Below, one piece after another: positions 33,458-41,558 of a stretch of DNA of 42,299 bases (its first letter is position 1; the number at the start of each line of letters is the position of its first letter). This DNA comes from Pelagimonas phthalicica (GTDB lineage: Bacteria; Pseudomonadota; Alphaproteobacteria; Rhodobacterales; Rhodobacteraceae). Below the pieces are notes generated by a model. The model searched no databases. It was not told the origin of the DNA and saw only the letters and a program-made list of their open reading frames with translations. The stretch is from assembly GCF_004364805.1 (NCBI RefSeq), contig NZ_SOAP01000008.1:1-42299 (forward strand). The letters run 5' to 3'. Made by a program: the position numbers and the translations under genes.

Positions 33458-34696
33458 ATGTCTTTAACGGGCACCACGATGAACTACAGCTCGGATAACG
33501 ATCCGGCAATCCAGGAATTTAACACCAGCAAGCTGCTGAAGAACGCACGTAAGCAAGCGGAAGATCGCAATTACAAAGACTTCTTCATTTGCGATGTGGA
33601 CAGCCACCACTATGAGACTGAGGCCTTGCCGGAAATCCTGCAATACATGGACGACCCGGTGATGCGCCATCTTGGCTTGTCAGCCGGTAACGTTGGCCGC
33701 GCCGGCCTTATTCCGCAGGCGATCGGTTCGCAGGACATGGCTGGGCGCGTGACGCGCTATGCGGGTCGGAACAAGGAAATTGTCCCCGAAGAGCCGCACC
33801 GCGACATCACTTTGGCACGGCGCTGGATGGACGCGATGGGTACGGATATGGCGTGCCTTTTCCCAACCCCAATGCTGTTGTTGGCAACGCACCCCCAAGT
33901 CGAGGTCGAGGTGGCAATGGCCCGCGCCTATAACCGTTGGCTGAGCGAGCGCATTCTTGAAGAAGACAATCGCCTCGTATCCATGGTCTATCTGCCCATG
34001 AACGAGCCGCACGAAGCCGAGAAGATGATTGACGAGTTCGCCGAAAAGAAAGGCGTCGTTGGGTTCCTTTCGACTGGGTATCTCAAGCGGCCAGTGCATG
34101 ACAGCGCAAACATGCGTATTTATGCCAAACTGGAAGAGCATGGAATGCCTCTTGGCTTCCACGCGGCTTATCACTGGGCCGACACCTCGTTGGCACAGCT
34201 GAACAAGTTTATCTCAGTTCACGCGCTTGGTTTCAGCTTCTGTAACATCATCCACATGACCAACTGGGTTATGAACGGCATGCCCGAGCGTTTCCCAAAA
34301 TTGAAAACCATGTGGATCGAAAGTGGTCTGGCTTGGGTTCCCTTCCTGATGCAACGGCTGGACAACGAGTACATGATGCGTACATCCGATGCCCCGCTCT
34401 TGAAGAAAAAACCCAGCGATTACATGCGCGAGATGTTCTACTCTACGCAGCCGATGGAGCTGGTGGACAACCGCGAAGCGTTGGAGGTCACCTTCAAGAT
34501 GATAAACGCAGAATCGCAGTTGCTCTATTCGTCCGACTACCCGCATTGGGATATGGATCTTCCGAGCACGATCTATGATCTTCCGTTCTTGGACGAGAAG
34601 GCCAAGCGGAGCATTCTAGGTGGAAACGCGCAGAAACTGTTCAATCTTGACCCAGTTATGTCCGAGTGGAAACTGGAGGCAAACGCCAAAGGTTGA
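33458..34696 (+). CDS. Amidohydrolase-2 family metal enzyme (decarboxylase/hydrolase type)
   Basis: 412 residues from ATG 33458, preceded by GAGGGGAGAGAG. The N-terminus carries a metal-binding start CDVDSHHYETEALPEI in place of the usual HxH, then PLGFHAAYHW (metal His), MWIESGLAWVPFLMQRLDNEY and LLYSSDYPHWDMD with the late catalytic Asp. This layout is that of amidohydrolase-2 proteins related to ACMSD, gamma-resorcylate and 5-carboxyvanillate decarboxylases and to some hydrolases of the same group. Substrate cannot be decided. Coupling to a Rieske ferredoxin and a 99-residue protein is unusual. A strong terminator follows. Confidence 0.78.
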   Translation: MSLTGTTMNYSSDNDPAIQEFNTSKLLKNARKQAEDRNYKDFFICDVDSHHYETEALPEILQYMDDPVMRHLGLSAGNVGRAGLIPQAIGSQDMAGRVTRYAGRNKEIVPEEPHRDITLARRWMDAMGTDMACLFPTPMLLLATHPQVEVEVAMARAYNRWLSERILEEDNRLVSMVYLPMNEPHEAEKMIDEFAEKKGVVGFLSTGYLKRPVHDSANMRIYAKLEEHGMPLGFHAAYHWADTSLAQLNKFISVHALGFSFCNIIHMTNWVMNGMPERFPKLKTMWIESGLAWVPFLMQRLDNEYMMRTSDAPLLKKKPSDYMREMFYSTQPMELVDNREALEVTFKMINAESQLLYSSDYPHWDMDLPSTIYDLPFLDEKAKRSILGGNAQKLFNLDPVMSEWKLEANAKG

Positions 34697-34749
34697 CGCC
34701 GTTCTCGTCGTCCGTTTCCAACAGGACACGCATATACGGATCGCTGCGA

Positions 34750-34781
34750 GGCTGCCCGGAGAACATCCGGGTGGCCTTTTT
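34750..34781 (+). terminator. Rho-independent terminator after the amidohydrolase
   Basis: GGCTGCCCGGA (34750-34760) pairs with TCCGGGTGGCC (34766-34776) around GAACA, 11 bp with two G-T pairs, followed by TTTTT. It closes the ferredoxin-amidohydrolase transcript 54 bp after the stop codon. Confidence 0.88.
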
Positions 34782-34858
34782 CATGCTCGAGCGGCGCGCA
34801 GTTTGTCTAACGGCGTGAGCGTCCGTTGAACCCGCCCTAACGGTGTCGAGGATGATGT

Positions 34859-35753
34859 GACCCCCGGAATCGCCCTCGATTCTGGTTAGGGTTTTTCGCT
34901 AGATTTCCCAGGCTGGGAGAGGAGCGGAAACGCATGAAGGCATCGAAGTTCACGGACGCGTAGAAGGCGTTCATCATCAAGCAGGCCGAGGACGGGACGC
35001 CCGTCGCGGAGGTCTGCCCGAAAGAGGACGCTGGTCGATGAGATGCTGGCGGATTGGCAGGTGTCGATCCGCCAGGCCTGTGCGGTGATCCGGTTCGGAT
35101 ACCGTCGTGTCCATGTGCTGTTGAAGCGCGAGGGCTAGGAGATCAATGCTAAGTAGACCTATCGCATTTACAAGGAATTGGGCATGCAGCTCAGGAACAA
35201 GACGCCCAAGCGGCGGGTGAAGGCGAAGCTACGAGAGGACTGTACGGAAGCCGTTGGGCCGAACGATGTCTGGGCCATGGACTTCGTGCATGACCGACTG
35301 GCAACGGGGCGGAAGATCAGAGTTCTGACGGTTGTCGACACCTTCTCAGGCTTCGTGCCGGTGCTTGATCCGCGGTTCAGCTATCGAGGCGAGGATGTGG
35401 TCGCTACGCTCGAGCGGGTATGCCGCCGTATCGGCTATTCGGCCACGATCCGGGTCGACCAGGGCAGCGAGTTCATCTCGCGCGACATGGACCTTTGGGC
35501 CTACCAGCGCGGCATCACGCTCGACTTCTCGAGACCAGGCAAACCGACGGACAATCCCTTCATCGAGGCGTTCAATGGGCGATTCCGGGGAGAATGCCTG
35601 AACAGCCATTGGTTCATGAGCCTTGAAGATGCGGCGGAAAAGTTGGAGGCTTGGCATAGAGACTACAACGAGGAACGGCCGCACAGCGCCATCGGGCACA
35701 AAGTCCCGGCGTACCTGATGAAAACAGCGCACGACACCAGCCCGTGTACCTGA
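34859..35753 (+). pseudogene. Decayed IS3-family element (orfA/orfB remnants)
   Basis: orfA begins at ATG 34934 (MKASKFTDA) but has TAG at 34961-34963 where Gln is expected, continues as KAFIIKQAEDGTPVAEVC and then jumps by deletion into orfB. The orfB frame contains TAG at 35136 (for Trp) and TAG at 35154 before the open part at 35178-35753, which carries a good integrase core: NDVWAMDFVHDRL, VVDTFSGFVPVL, RVDQGSEFIS and FIEAFNGRFRGECLNSHW. Three nonsense codons and a deletion make it inactive. The left end is near TGTGACCCCCGGAATCG (34857 on). This element marks the left edge of the MarR-hydrolase block. Confidence 0.8.
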
Positions 35754-36084
35754 TCAAAGGGCGGAAACTCTGACAACCGCCGAGGGCGCGTTGGGTAGCA
35801 CATTACATAGGCGGCCCAGGAAATCTTCTGTCACACGTTTGATGGAGAAAATCTGGTCGTTGTTGTCTATATCTTCCTCCGATCTGCGGTCATTCGAAAT
35901 GGCCTCTGATTTTAGGTGAGCATGCTCTTGCGGTTCCACTCTTCAGCAATTTTCTGCCCACTTGACTGGTCACCGCCGATTGGAATGTCGGCTTTTTTAT
36001 CGCTGACGGGTGAGGTCCTAGGTTTCCAAAGGAAATAGCCGCCCACTGCACATGCAATAAGAAGTGCCCCTTTGACGCTTGGGG
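35754..36084 (-). other. Possible remnants of two small overlapping genes
   Basis: On the minus strand a frame after the MarR stop reads SVKGALLIACAVGGYFLWKP (a membrane-helix-like start) and continues to EEWNRKSMLT before a stop near 35905; it lacks a clear ATG. Overlapping it, a frame from GTG 35939 to 35754 encodes 61 residues (EPQEHAHLKSEA ... FLGRLCNVLPNAPSAVV) and ends where the IS begins. Both have a natural amino-acid composition, but I recognise neither. They may be fragments of a plasmid or membrane gene truncated by the IS. Confidence 0.3.
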
Positions 36085-36636
36085 TTAATCGACGAATTTA
36101 CGGCGCATGCGCCGTGCGCTCGCATCCAGATCGTCGCTCTTGCCAGTCCAACCTGGAACGCCGCCAGCGATCTTCGTCAGTAGCGACATATATTGCCGCC
36201 GCTCCGCCTTTGAAAGGGGCGCCAGCATGGACGCCTCCCTGGCCATGAGTTCGGGAATGAATGCACTATACGCACGCCGTCCCAGATCGGTCAGGTAGAG
36301 CAATTGACGGCGATTATCACCCGGATCGACATCTCGTGTAATCATGCCATTTTTGTTCAGCGCGTTAACTGCACGGCTTACATTGGTCTTGGAATGACCG
36401 GTCAGATCGCACATTTCCTGGGCCGCCACGCCATCGCGAAACGACAAAAAAAGCAGCAAGATCGCCTCGGATCGCTTCAGGCCAAGCTCATTTTCAATAA
36501 CCCTGAATAAGGGCTCTCGATAGAAGTTGAGAATATAGGAGGCTTTGTAGGCGAACGGTATTTCAGTACCGTTCAGGATCACATCGCGGTCCTGTAAACC
36601 CACATCCTTCTCATTTTTGCTTTCATCGGGTTTCAT
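36085..36636 (-). CDS. MarR-family transcriptional regulator
   Basis: 183 residues, ATG at 36636. Winged helix around VAAQEMCDLTGHSKTNVSRAV with wing DVDPGDNRRQLLYLTDLGRR; flanking dimerisation helices. A charged N-terminal extension of about 25 residues is present. It diverges from the alpha/beta hydrolase gene, and the shared upstream region has a direct repeat, so it probably controls the two hydrolase genes. This is the third MarR in the window and not a close copy of the other two. Confidence 0.85.
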   Translation of the reverse strand: MKPDESKNEKDVGLQDRDVILNGTEIPFAYKASYILNFYREPLFRVIENELGLKRSEAILLLFLSFRDGVAAQEMCDLTGHSKTNVSRAVNALNKNGMITRDVDPGDNRRQLLYLTDLGRRAYSAFIPELMAREASMLAPLSKAERRQYMSLLTKIAGGVPGWTGKSDDLDASARRMRRKFVD

Positions 36637-36665
36637 AGTTGCAATTGGGACTAATTATAGTTGCA
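36635..36665. promoter_or_regulatory. Direct-repeat operator candidate between MarR and hydrolase genes
   Basis: ATAGTTGCA occurs at 36635-36643 and again at 36657-36665, 22 bp apart (about two helical turns), the first copy touching the MarR start codon. The region is AT-rich and could hold promoters for both genes. Confidence 0.45.
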
Positions 36666-36729
36666 TATGGAACGAATTCATCCTATCATATATACACTGA
36701 ATAACATCTTAACGCCATGGGAGGTAATC

Positions 36730-37440
36730 ATGAAAATCATATTGGTGCATGGAGGCTGGCAGGGCGGCTGGGCGTGGGACGACGTCGCCGCAGCGCTTGA
36801 AGAGAAGGGCCATGAGACCTTCCACCCCACAATGTTGGGCCACGAAAAGGACGACGACAGGGCCGGGGTGACAATTTCCAAAATTGCCGACGACCTCATT
36901 GCCAGGATCAAGGACCAAGGCTGGACAGAGTTCGCAATAGTCGGACATAGCGGCGGCGGCCCGCTGGCGCAATTGGTGGCTGACGCTATGCCGGATGCAG
37001 TAAAAAACATTACCTTTGTGGACGCCTGGGTCCTGCACGATGGCGAATGCATAAATGATGTACTGCCCGCAGAACTCGTGGGAGGTCTGACCGCGATGGC
37101 CAGCGCATCTCCTGACGACACGGTCCCCATGACCCGGGAGTTGTGGGGCAGAGCTTTCATGCAGGACGCCAATGCGGAAAGCTTGGACCGGCTTGCGCAG
37201 CGGTTGATACCCTGCCCGATGGGATGGCTCGATCAACCGATCCGCCTCAACAGCTTCTGGGCGAAGAAACACCCATCTGCCTACGTCTTCCTCAAAGAAG
37301 ATATGGCCATGCCTGCTGAGGTCTATCGCAACATGGCGTCCCGCCTGGAAAATCCCAAAACCGCCGAAAGTCCCGGCAGCCATCAGGCGATGATGACACG
37401 CCCACGCGAATTGGCCGACGCCATCGACAGCGTCCTCTGA
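36730..37440 (+). CDS. Alpha/beta-fold hydrolase (EstC-like esterase)
   Basis: 236 residues from ATG 36730 with GGGAGGT upstream; an in-frame ATG at 36661 lies in the operator region. N-terminal ILVHGGWQGGWAWDDVAAAL with the oxyanion HGG, nucleophile elbow IVGHSGGGPLAQLV (Ser), and a late His in GSHQAMMTRPREL. This compact layout is found in plant hydroxynitrile lyase/salicylate esterase relatives and bacterial esterases such as EstC. No signal peptide, so cytoplasmic. With the next gene it could cleave aromatic (for example phthalate) esters; that role is inferred from the island content. Confidence 0.8.
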   Translation: MKIILVHGGWQGGWAWDDVAAALEEKGHETFHPTMLGHEKDDDRAGVTISKIADDLIARIKDQGWTEFAIVGHSGGGPLAQLVADAMPDAVKNITFVDAWVLHDGECINDVLPAELVGGLTAMASASPDDTVPMTRELWGRAFMQDANAESLDRLAQRLIPCPMGWLDQPIRLNSFWAKKHPSAYVFLKEDMAMPAEVYRNMASRLENPKTAESPGSHQAMMTRPRELADAIDSVL

Positions 37441-37504
37441 TGCGTCCCAATGCATTGATCCCTGGAGGGTGCAGCTTCAGGTTGCCCCAAGGCAATGGAA
37501 TCCA

Positions 37505-38422
37505 ATGATTGAGGACGCATGCCTGTCCAAAACATCCGGCCCCCTTGGGCTGGATTGCGTTTACGCCGACATCATTGCCCCGGCTGACACCGATTTCGCA
37601 AGAACCCACGTCATGGTACACGGCGGCATGCACACTGGCGCCTGCTGGATGCGGACGCCGGATAACCGGGAAGGTTGGGCTTTACGGCTCGCTCGCACCG
37701 GTGATCGCGTCATATGCGTCGATTGGCCGGGGTGCGGCCGCAGCGGTTATGTCCCGCCCGAAAAGTTGACGGGACAGCTCGTTGCCGACCAGATAGCTGC
37801 GGCGGTAAAAACTCTCAAGGGCGAAATCATCCTCTGGACCCATTCTATGGGCGGCGCCATTGGCTGGCGGATTGCCGAATTGCTGGCCGGCCGGCTCAGC
37901 CGTTTGGTCGCGATCGCGCCTGGCCCGCCTGGCAACATCCAGCCAGTCGCCAAACTGATGTCTCAAGGCCCGGATCGATTGACCATGGAATTTGCCGGCG
38001 TTCCACTCGATGTACATCCGAACGGGCCGGTTGTGCTCAGCCATGAGGCAGCCCGCGCCAAACTCATAGGCTCAAGCACGCAGTTTCCCCGTCAACACAC
38101 TGACAGCTACCTTGCCGGACTGCAGGCAGTCCCTCGACAACTTTTTCTGGAGCGTGTCAATTTCGAAGGTCAGCAATTGCGAATGTTGACCCCAAATGCA
38201 CTGGCCGGGACCCAGGTTCTGATTGTCACCGGCGACAGCGACCCCGATCATCCCCCCGCTACGGACTCCGCTATCGGCGATTTCCTGACGGAACAGGGGA
38301 TGATCAGCCGCTTTGTATACTTACCCGACCATGACATCACCGGAAACGGACACATGATGATGCTCGAACGCAACAGCGATCAGATCCTTGATCTTATCCT
38401 AGTTCTTATCAACGAGTCGTAG
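37505..38422 (+). CDS. Alpha/beta-fold hydrolase
   Basis: About 305 residues. Oxyanion region HVMVHGGMHTGACWM, nucleophile elbow LWTHSMGGAIGWRIAE (Ser), acid in VTGDSDPDHPP and His in GNGHMMMLERN. The fold is that of serine hydrolases and differs clearly from the preceding one. No signal peptide. Start is uncertain: ATG 37505 lacks a good ribosome site, whereas a GTG at 37469 lies too close to a GGAGGG. It starts about 65 bp after the first hydrolase, the same operon. Two hydrolases in a row recall systems that split diesters and monoesters stepwise; not proven. Confidence 0.75.
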   Translation: MIEDACLSKTSGPLGLDCVYADIIAPADTDFARTHVMVHGGMHTGACWMRTPDNREGWALRLARTGDRVICVDWPGCGRSGYVPPEKLTGQLVADQIAAAVKTLKGEIILWTHSMGGAIGWRIAELLAGRLSRLVAIAPGPPGNIQPVAKLMSQGPDRLTMEFAGVPLDVHPNGPVVLSHEAARAKLIGSSTQFPRQHTDSYLAGLQAVPRQLFLERVNFEGQQLRMLTPNALAGTQVLIVTGDSDPDHPPATDSAIGDFLTEQGMISRFVYLPDHDITGNGHMMMLERNSDQILDLILVLINES

Positions 38423-38484
38423 AGAATCAGCCCAACGCAAACACAGGATACGGGCTCTGCTCAGCGCTCGTCCAGTTGAGAAAA

Positions 38485-38515
38485 TGGTGGGTATGACAGG
38501 GATTGAACCTGTGAC
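38485..38515 (-). pseudogene. 3' fragment of a tRNA gene (T-arm, acceptor strand and CCA)
   Basis: On the minus strand: ACAGG-TTCAATC-CCTGT forms a perfect 5-bp T-stem with a 7-nt T-loop, followed by CATACCC, discriminator A and an encoded CCA. The rest of the tRNA (D-arm and anticodon) is missing; the sequence turns into an IS inverted repeat (GGTGGACCACTTTCAGGG) at about 38520. Identity of the tRNA cannot be read. Such 3' ends are typical integration sites (att) left by integrases. Confidence 0.75.
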
Positions 38516-38526
38516 TCTGGAGCAGC

Positions 38527-39285
38527 CCCCTGAAAGTGGTCCACCAACTGGGATAGCTTTGTCCCATAGATTGGAGGATCAGCGATGGCTGCAAAACGAG
38601 AGAAGCCGAAAGATATTGTATCTAAGCTTCGACAGGTTGAAGTGCTGCAGGGACAAGGTGTGACACTTGTCGAGGCGGTGCGTCAGATCGGCGTGACGCA
38701 GCAAACGTTTTATCGATGGCGTAAACTTTATGGCGGGATGCAGCAGTCACAACTTGCTCGGCTGAGAGAGATTGAGAAAGAGAACCAGAGGCTGAGACGG
38801 GCGGTGTCTAATCTGAGCTTGGACGAGCTCATTCCAACCGAGGCAACCAGGGGAAACTTCTTAACCTTCGCGTCGCCGCAAGTGCATTGACCAAGTTCGG
38901 CAGGGACTGGGCGTGTCTGAGCGCCGCGCCTGCCGTACTTTGGCCCAGCACCGATTCACGCAGTGTAAAATTCCGCTGGGCTGTGTTGATGAGACACGTT
39001 TGACAGGCGACATCATCGAGCTGGCCGATTAATATGGGCGCTATGAATATCGGATGGTGACGGGTCCGCTGAACAACGCGGGCTGGCTGGTGAACCACAA
39101 GCGGGTCGAGCGCATCTGGCGACGCGAAGGGCTGAAGGACCCCAAAAAGCAGAATAAAAAGGGACGGCTCTGGCTGAACGACGGGTCGTGTGTGCGCCTG
39201 CGGCCCGAGCGACCCAACCATGTCTGGTCCTACGACTTCGTCCAGGACCGCACCGCTGATGGCCGGGGCTATCGGACGCTTACTA
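38527..39285 (+). mobile_element. Truncated IS3-family element (IS407-like)
   Basis: Left inverted repeat CCCCCTGAAAGTGGTCC at 38526-38542 resembles those of the element at 2335-3540. orfA (38585-38890, ATG with GGAGGATCAGCG upstream) is intact in its helix-turn-helix and zipper parts. The orfB frame follows, with TAA at 39030-39032 in place of a sense codon, continuing YGRYEYRMVTGPLNNAGWLV and WLNDGSCVRLRPE until about RGYRTL near 39285, where similarity stops. The catalytic core is therefore lost. It forms the right edge of the MarR-hydrolase block. Confidence 0.78.
38585..38890 (+). CDS. IS3-family transposase OrfA (remnant element)
   Basis: 101 residues: KPKDIVSKLRQVEVLQGQGV and VTQQTFYRWRKLYGGM form the DNA-binding domain, and LREIEKENQRLRRAVSNL the coiled-coil zipper. 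The final LTFASPQVH looks like run-on after the usual orfA end. It is closely similar to orfA at 3212-3490 but not identical. Without a complete orfB it is probably not mobile by itself. Confidence 0.75.
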   Translation: MAAKREKPKDIVSKLRQVEVLQGQGVTLVEAVRQIGVTQQTFYRWRKLYGGMQQSQLARLREIEKENQRLRRAVSNLSLDELIPTEATRGNFLTFASPQVH

Positions 39286-39332
39286 GCGGCGATCGCGACC
39301 CGGCTATCTCTTGAAGTGCGGCAAAAAACATA

Positions 39333-39354
39333 GACATCTAAGTAATCAGATGAT
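39333..39354. promoter_or_regulatory. Candidate operator before the universal stress gene
   Basis: GACATCTAA (39333-39341) is the exact inverse of the half-site TTAGATGTC of the TRAP and ferredoxin promoters. CATCT (39335-39339) pairs with AGATG (39348-39352) as a dyad. It lies about 50 bp after the IS remnant and 35 bp before the gene. Confidence 0.4.
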
Positions 39355-39387
39355 AGCGTGCCTTAGCGTTCGATCAGTGAGGCGAAG

Positions 39388-40212
39388 ATGAGCATCAAGA
39401 ATATCCTTATTACGCATTCCGGGAGTGCTGGATTCCCGAGTGGCGTAGGTCATGCGACAAAAATTGCGGCCAAGCACGATGCATGGCTGACGGCGGTATA
39501 TGGCAGCACTTCTTCCTACTTCGAACATGTTCTCGGCCTGACCGAAGACCTTCTCGGCAAGCTCGGAAATGTGCGGAATGAGAAAATCGAAGCTGCTCGA
39601 GCCTTTTTTGAGGAGCAAGCTTCTTCGGCTGGAGTGGCCGAACGGTCGCGTTTTGTTATGCCAAGCGAGATCGGAAAGTTAAGTTTGCCCGAAATCGCAC
39701 GTAATTTTGATTTTGTGGTGACAGGCTACCACTCGAACCTTCCTACCGATGAATTTCGTGCTGTGAACCCCGATCTCATGGCACTACAAAGCGGCCGCCC
39801 AGTCCTTGTTGTACCCAATGGATACTCCACCGACAAACTTGGTTCACATGCTCTCGTCGCCTGGGATGGAAAGCGCTCGGCAGCCCGAGCGCTCAACGAC
39901 GCTATGACGATCTTGGAGGAGAGACCGCGCAAGGTCACGATCTTGAGCGTTGGCGCGAGCCTGCCGAAAATGCCCGAAGGAACAGACATTGTCACCCACC
40001 TCCGACGCCATGGTGTTGACGTGGAACAGGTCGAGCGCCCCAAAGGCAAGAACGGCATAGCCGACGTTATTCAACGGACCGCTGCCGAGTTGGGGGCAAA
40101 GTTGATCGTGATGGGGGCTTTCGAACACAGCAAGTTTTCGCAAGACCTGTTCGGGGGCGTTACCCACGAAGTCATCAGGAGCAGCCAAGTGCCGGTGTTC
40201 ATGTCCCACTGA
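39388..40212 (+). CDS. Universal stress protein (tandem UspA-type)
   Basis: 274 residues, two UspA-like halves: the first degenerate (ILITHSGSAGFPSGV), the second with ALVAWDGKRSAARALNDA and the ATP-binding type ending LIVMGAFEHSKFSQDLFGGVTHEVI (shown here in part) then SSQVPVFMSH. Such proteins support survival under stress and bind nucleotides; they often accompany aromatic catabolism loci. AGTGAGGCGAAG precedes ATG 39388. A neighbour's operator-like site suggests control together with the catabolic genes. Confidence 0.85.
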   Translation: MSIKNILITHSGSAGFPSGVGHATKIAAKHDAWLTAVYGSTSSYFEHVLGLTEDLLGKLGNVRNEKIEAARAFFEEQASSAGVAERSRFVMPSEIGKLSLPEIARNFDFVVTGYHSNLPTDEFRAVNPDLMALQSGRPVLVVPNGYSTDKLGSHALVAWDGKRSAARALNDAMTILEERPRKVTILSVGASLPKMPEGTDIVTHLRRHGVDVEQVERPKGKNGIADVIQRTAAELGAKLIVMGAFEHSKFSQDLFGGVTHEVIRSSQVPVFMSH

Positions 40213-40262
40213 CCGCATCGTCGTGCCCTTCGGAGGGTGTCCTTTGCATGGCTCGCAGTGTC

Positions 40263-40278
40263 GCCCCCCGCGCGGGGC
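40263..40278. terminator. GC hairpin between convergent genes
   Basis: GCCCC (40263-40267) and GGGGC (40274-40278) can form a short stem between the stress protein and the convergent LysR gene. No T-run follows in either direction, so termination would be weak. Confidence 0.3.
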
Positions 40279-40291
40279 CTTCTGTACATGA

Positions 40292-41281
40292 TCATGCAGG
40301 CTCGGCGAAGGATTGGCGGATTCGATCCATGAGCTGAATTTGCGGCGCGGAGAACACCGTCTTCTTGTCGTAGACTAGGAACAGTGGCATCGCAATTTCC
40401 AGCTCTGGTGTATCCACAAGGCGAAGCCCCGACGCCTCTGGGTCCCTCGGCAATGCGCTCTTGAAGACGAAACCGGCCCCGACATCGGCGCGGATCGCAT
40501 TTAGGATCGGCTCGGGATGCCCGAAGGCCAGTACGCTGTTGGTTCTCACAACCCCAGCGGCGCGCAGCACCTCGTCGATGAGTTCTCGCGCCATTTGCCC
40601 CTTCGGCGGGGTGATCAGCGGCAATGTCCCTAGCTCATCGATATAAGCGACATCGCCGACCAATCGGCTCTCTATCGCGGCCACCAGATAAAGCGGCTCG
40701 CGCCAGAGCAATTCGATCTCCAACCGTGAGGTGTCGCGATTGTGATCAACCAAAGTGATCCCGAAGTCGCAATCCCCAAGCAGTACTGATTCCGTGGCAA
40801 GGTAGGGGCTGGCCATCGACACCGAAATCCTGGCTGATGGGAATTCCTTTTTGAACGCAATTATAGTTTCAGACAATTTGTAAGTGCCGGCCACCATCGA
40901 CGAGGCGATCCGCGTTCGGCCAACCAGACCTTTCTTGATGTCTGCAAGGTCAAGAAACATATCTGAGCTGCGCTGAATAGTTTCCTTCGCCCAGGCAAGA
41001 GTGCGACGCCCGGCTTGTGTTAGTTCGATGTTGCGCCCAGCCTTGCGCACCAACTTGACACCAAGGCTCTTCTCAAGACTGCGCAGGTGGGCGGTAACTG
41101 CGGGTTGCGCGATATTCAGATACTCCGCCGCGCGGGTTACACTGTTGAATTTGGCGATCGTGCAAAAGACGTGCAGCTTGTGCAGCGTGAGGTTGCGCGA
41201 CCGAAGCAAGTCTTTCGACAGCGTGTCGTTCGGTTCTTCTGGCCGATCTTTGGGCAATTCCTGTTCTCCTGTGTCAGGCAT
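40292..41281 (-). CDS. LysR-family transcriptional regulator
   Basis: About 329 residues. The LysR helix-turn-helix is at residues 30-90 (LHKLHVFCTIAKFNSVTRAAEY, IAQPAVTAHLRSLEKSLGVKL), preceded by a charged extension; the effector domain follows with RIASSMVAGTYKL and LGDCDFGITLVDHN. It diverges from the truncated 3-hydroxyacyl-CoA dehydrogenase, and a perfect T-N11-A palindrome lies between them. ATG at 41281 was chosen; a TTG at 41317 is possible. Neither shows a clear ribosome site. Effector unknown. Confidence 0.82.
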   Translation of the reverse strand: MPDTGEQELPKDRPEEPNDTLSKDLLRSRNLTLHKLHVFCTIAKFNSVTRAAEYLNIAQPAVTAHLRSLEKSLGVKLVRKAGRNIELTQAGRRTLAWAKETIQRSSDMFLDLADIKKGLVGRTRIASSMVAGTYKLSETIIAFKKEFPSARISVSMASPYLATESVLLGDCDFGITLVDHNRDTSRLEIELLWREPLYLVAAIESRLVGDVAYIDELGTLPLITPPKGQMARELIDEVLRAAGVVRTNSVLAFGHPEPILNAIRADVGAGFVFKSALPRDPEASGLRLVDTPELEIAMPLFLVYDKKTVFSAPQIQLMDRIRQSFAEPA

Positions 41282-41340
41282 CCGGTTTGATGGCTCGGAA
41301 GCATACCAAAACCACAATAAATCAGTCGGGCAAGTTCAGG

Positions 41341-41357
41341 AATCAACTCAGTTGATT
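41341..41357. promoter_or_regulatory. Perfect 17-bp palindrome with LysR T-N11-A pattern
   Basis: AATCAACT-C-AGTTGATT is fully symmetric; TCAACTCAGTTGA inside it has exactly the T-N11-A spacing of LysR recognition sites. It lies 60 bp upstream of the LysR start and 202 bp upstream of the dehydrogenase start. The rest of the 277-bp gap shows no further clear feature. Confidence 0.65.
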
Positions 41358-41558
41358 GAGCGCCCGGCATTAAATCATAACCATAGCCATATATATTGTC
41401 GACGTTTGCGTATTGGACGCGAGGCCGCTCGGCATCGCACAATCGGAACATTCCTGATCCTCGCGCGGCTATCGCAGCGGCTCGGGTGAAACAGTCGGCT
41501 ATAAGCCTGTCGTCCAGAAGAGGCGAAGGTTCATACCATTTCAAGGGAGGAGGAAAGT

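Noticed and set aside
36661-36730. 23-residue N-terminal extension of the first alpha/beta hydrolase
   Set aside because: The extension would start inside the direct-repeat operator. The ATG at 36730 has GGGAGGT and begins directly at the first beta strand.
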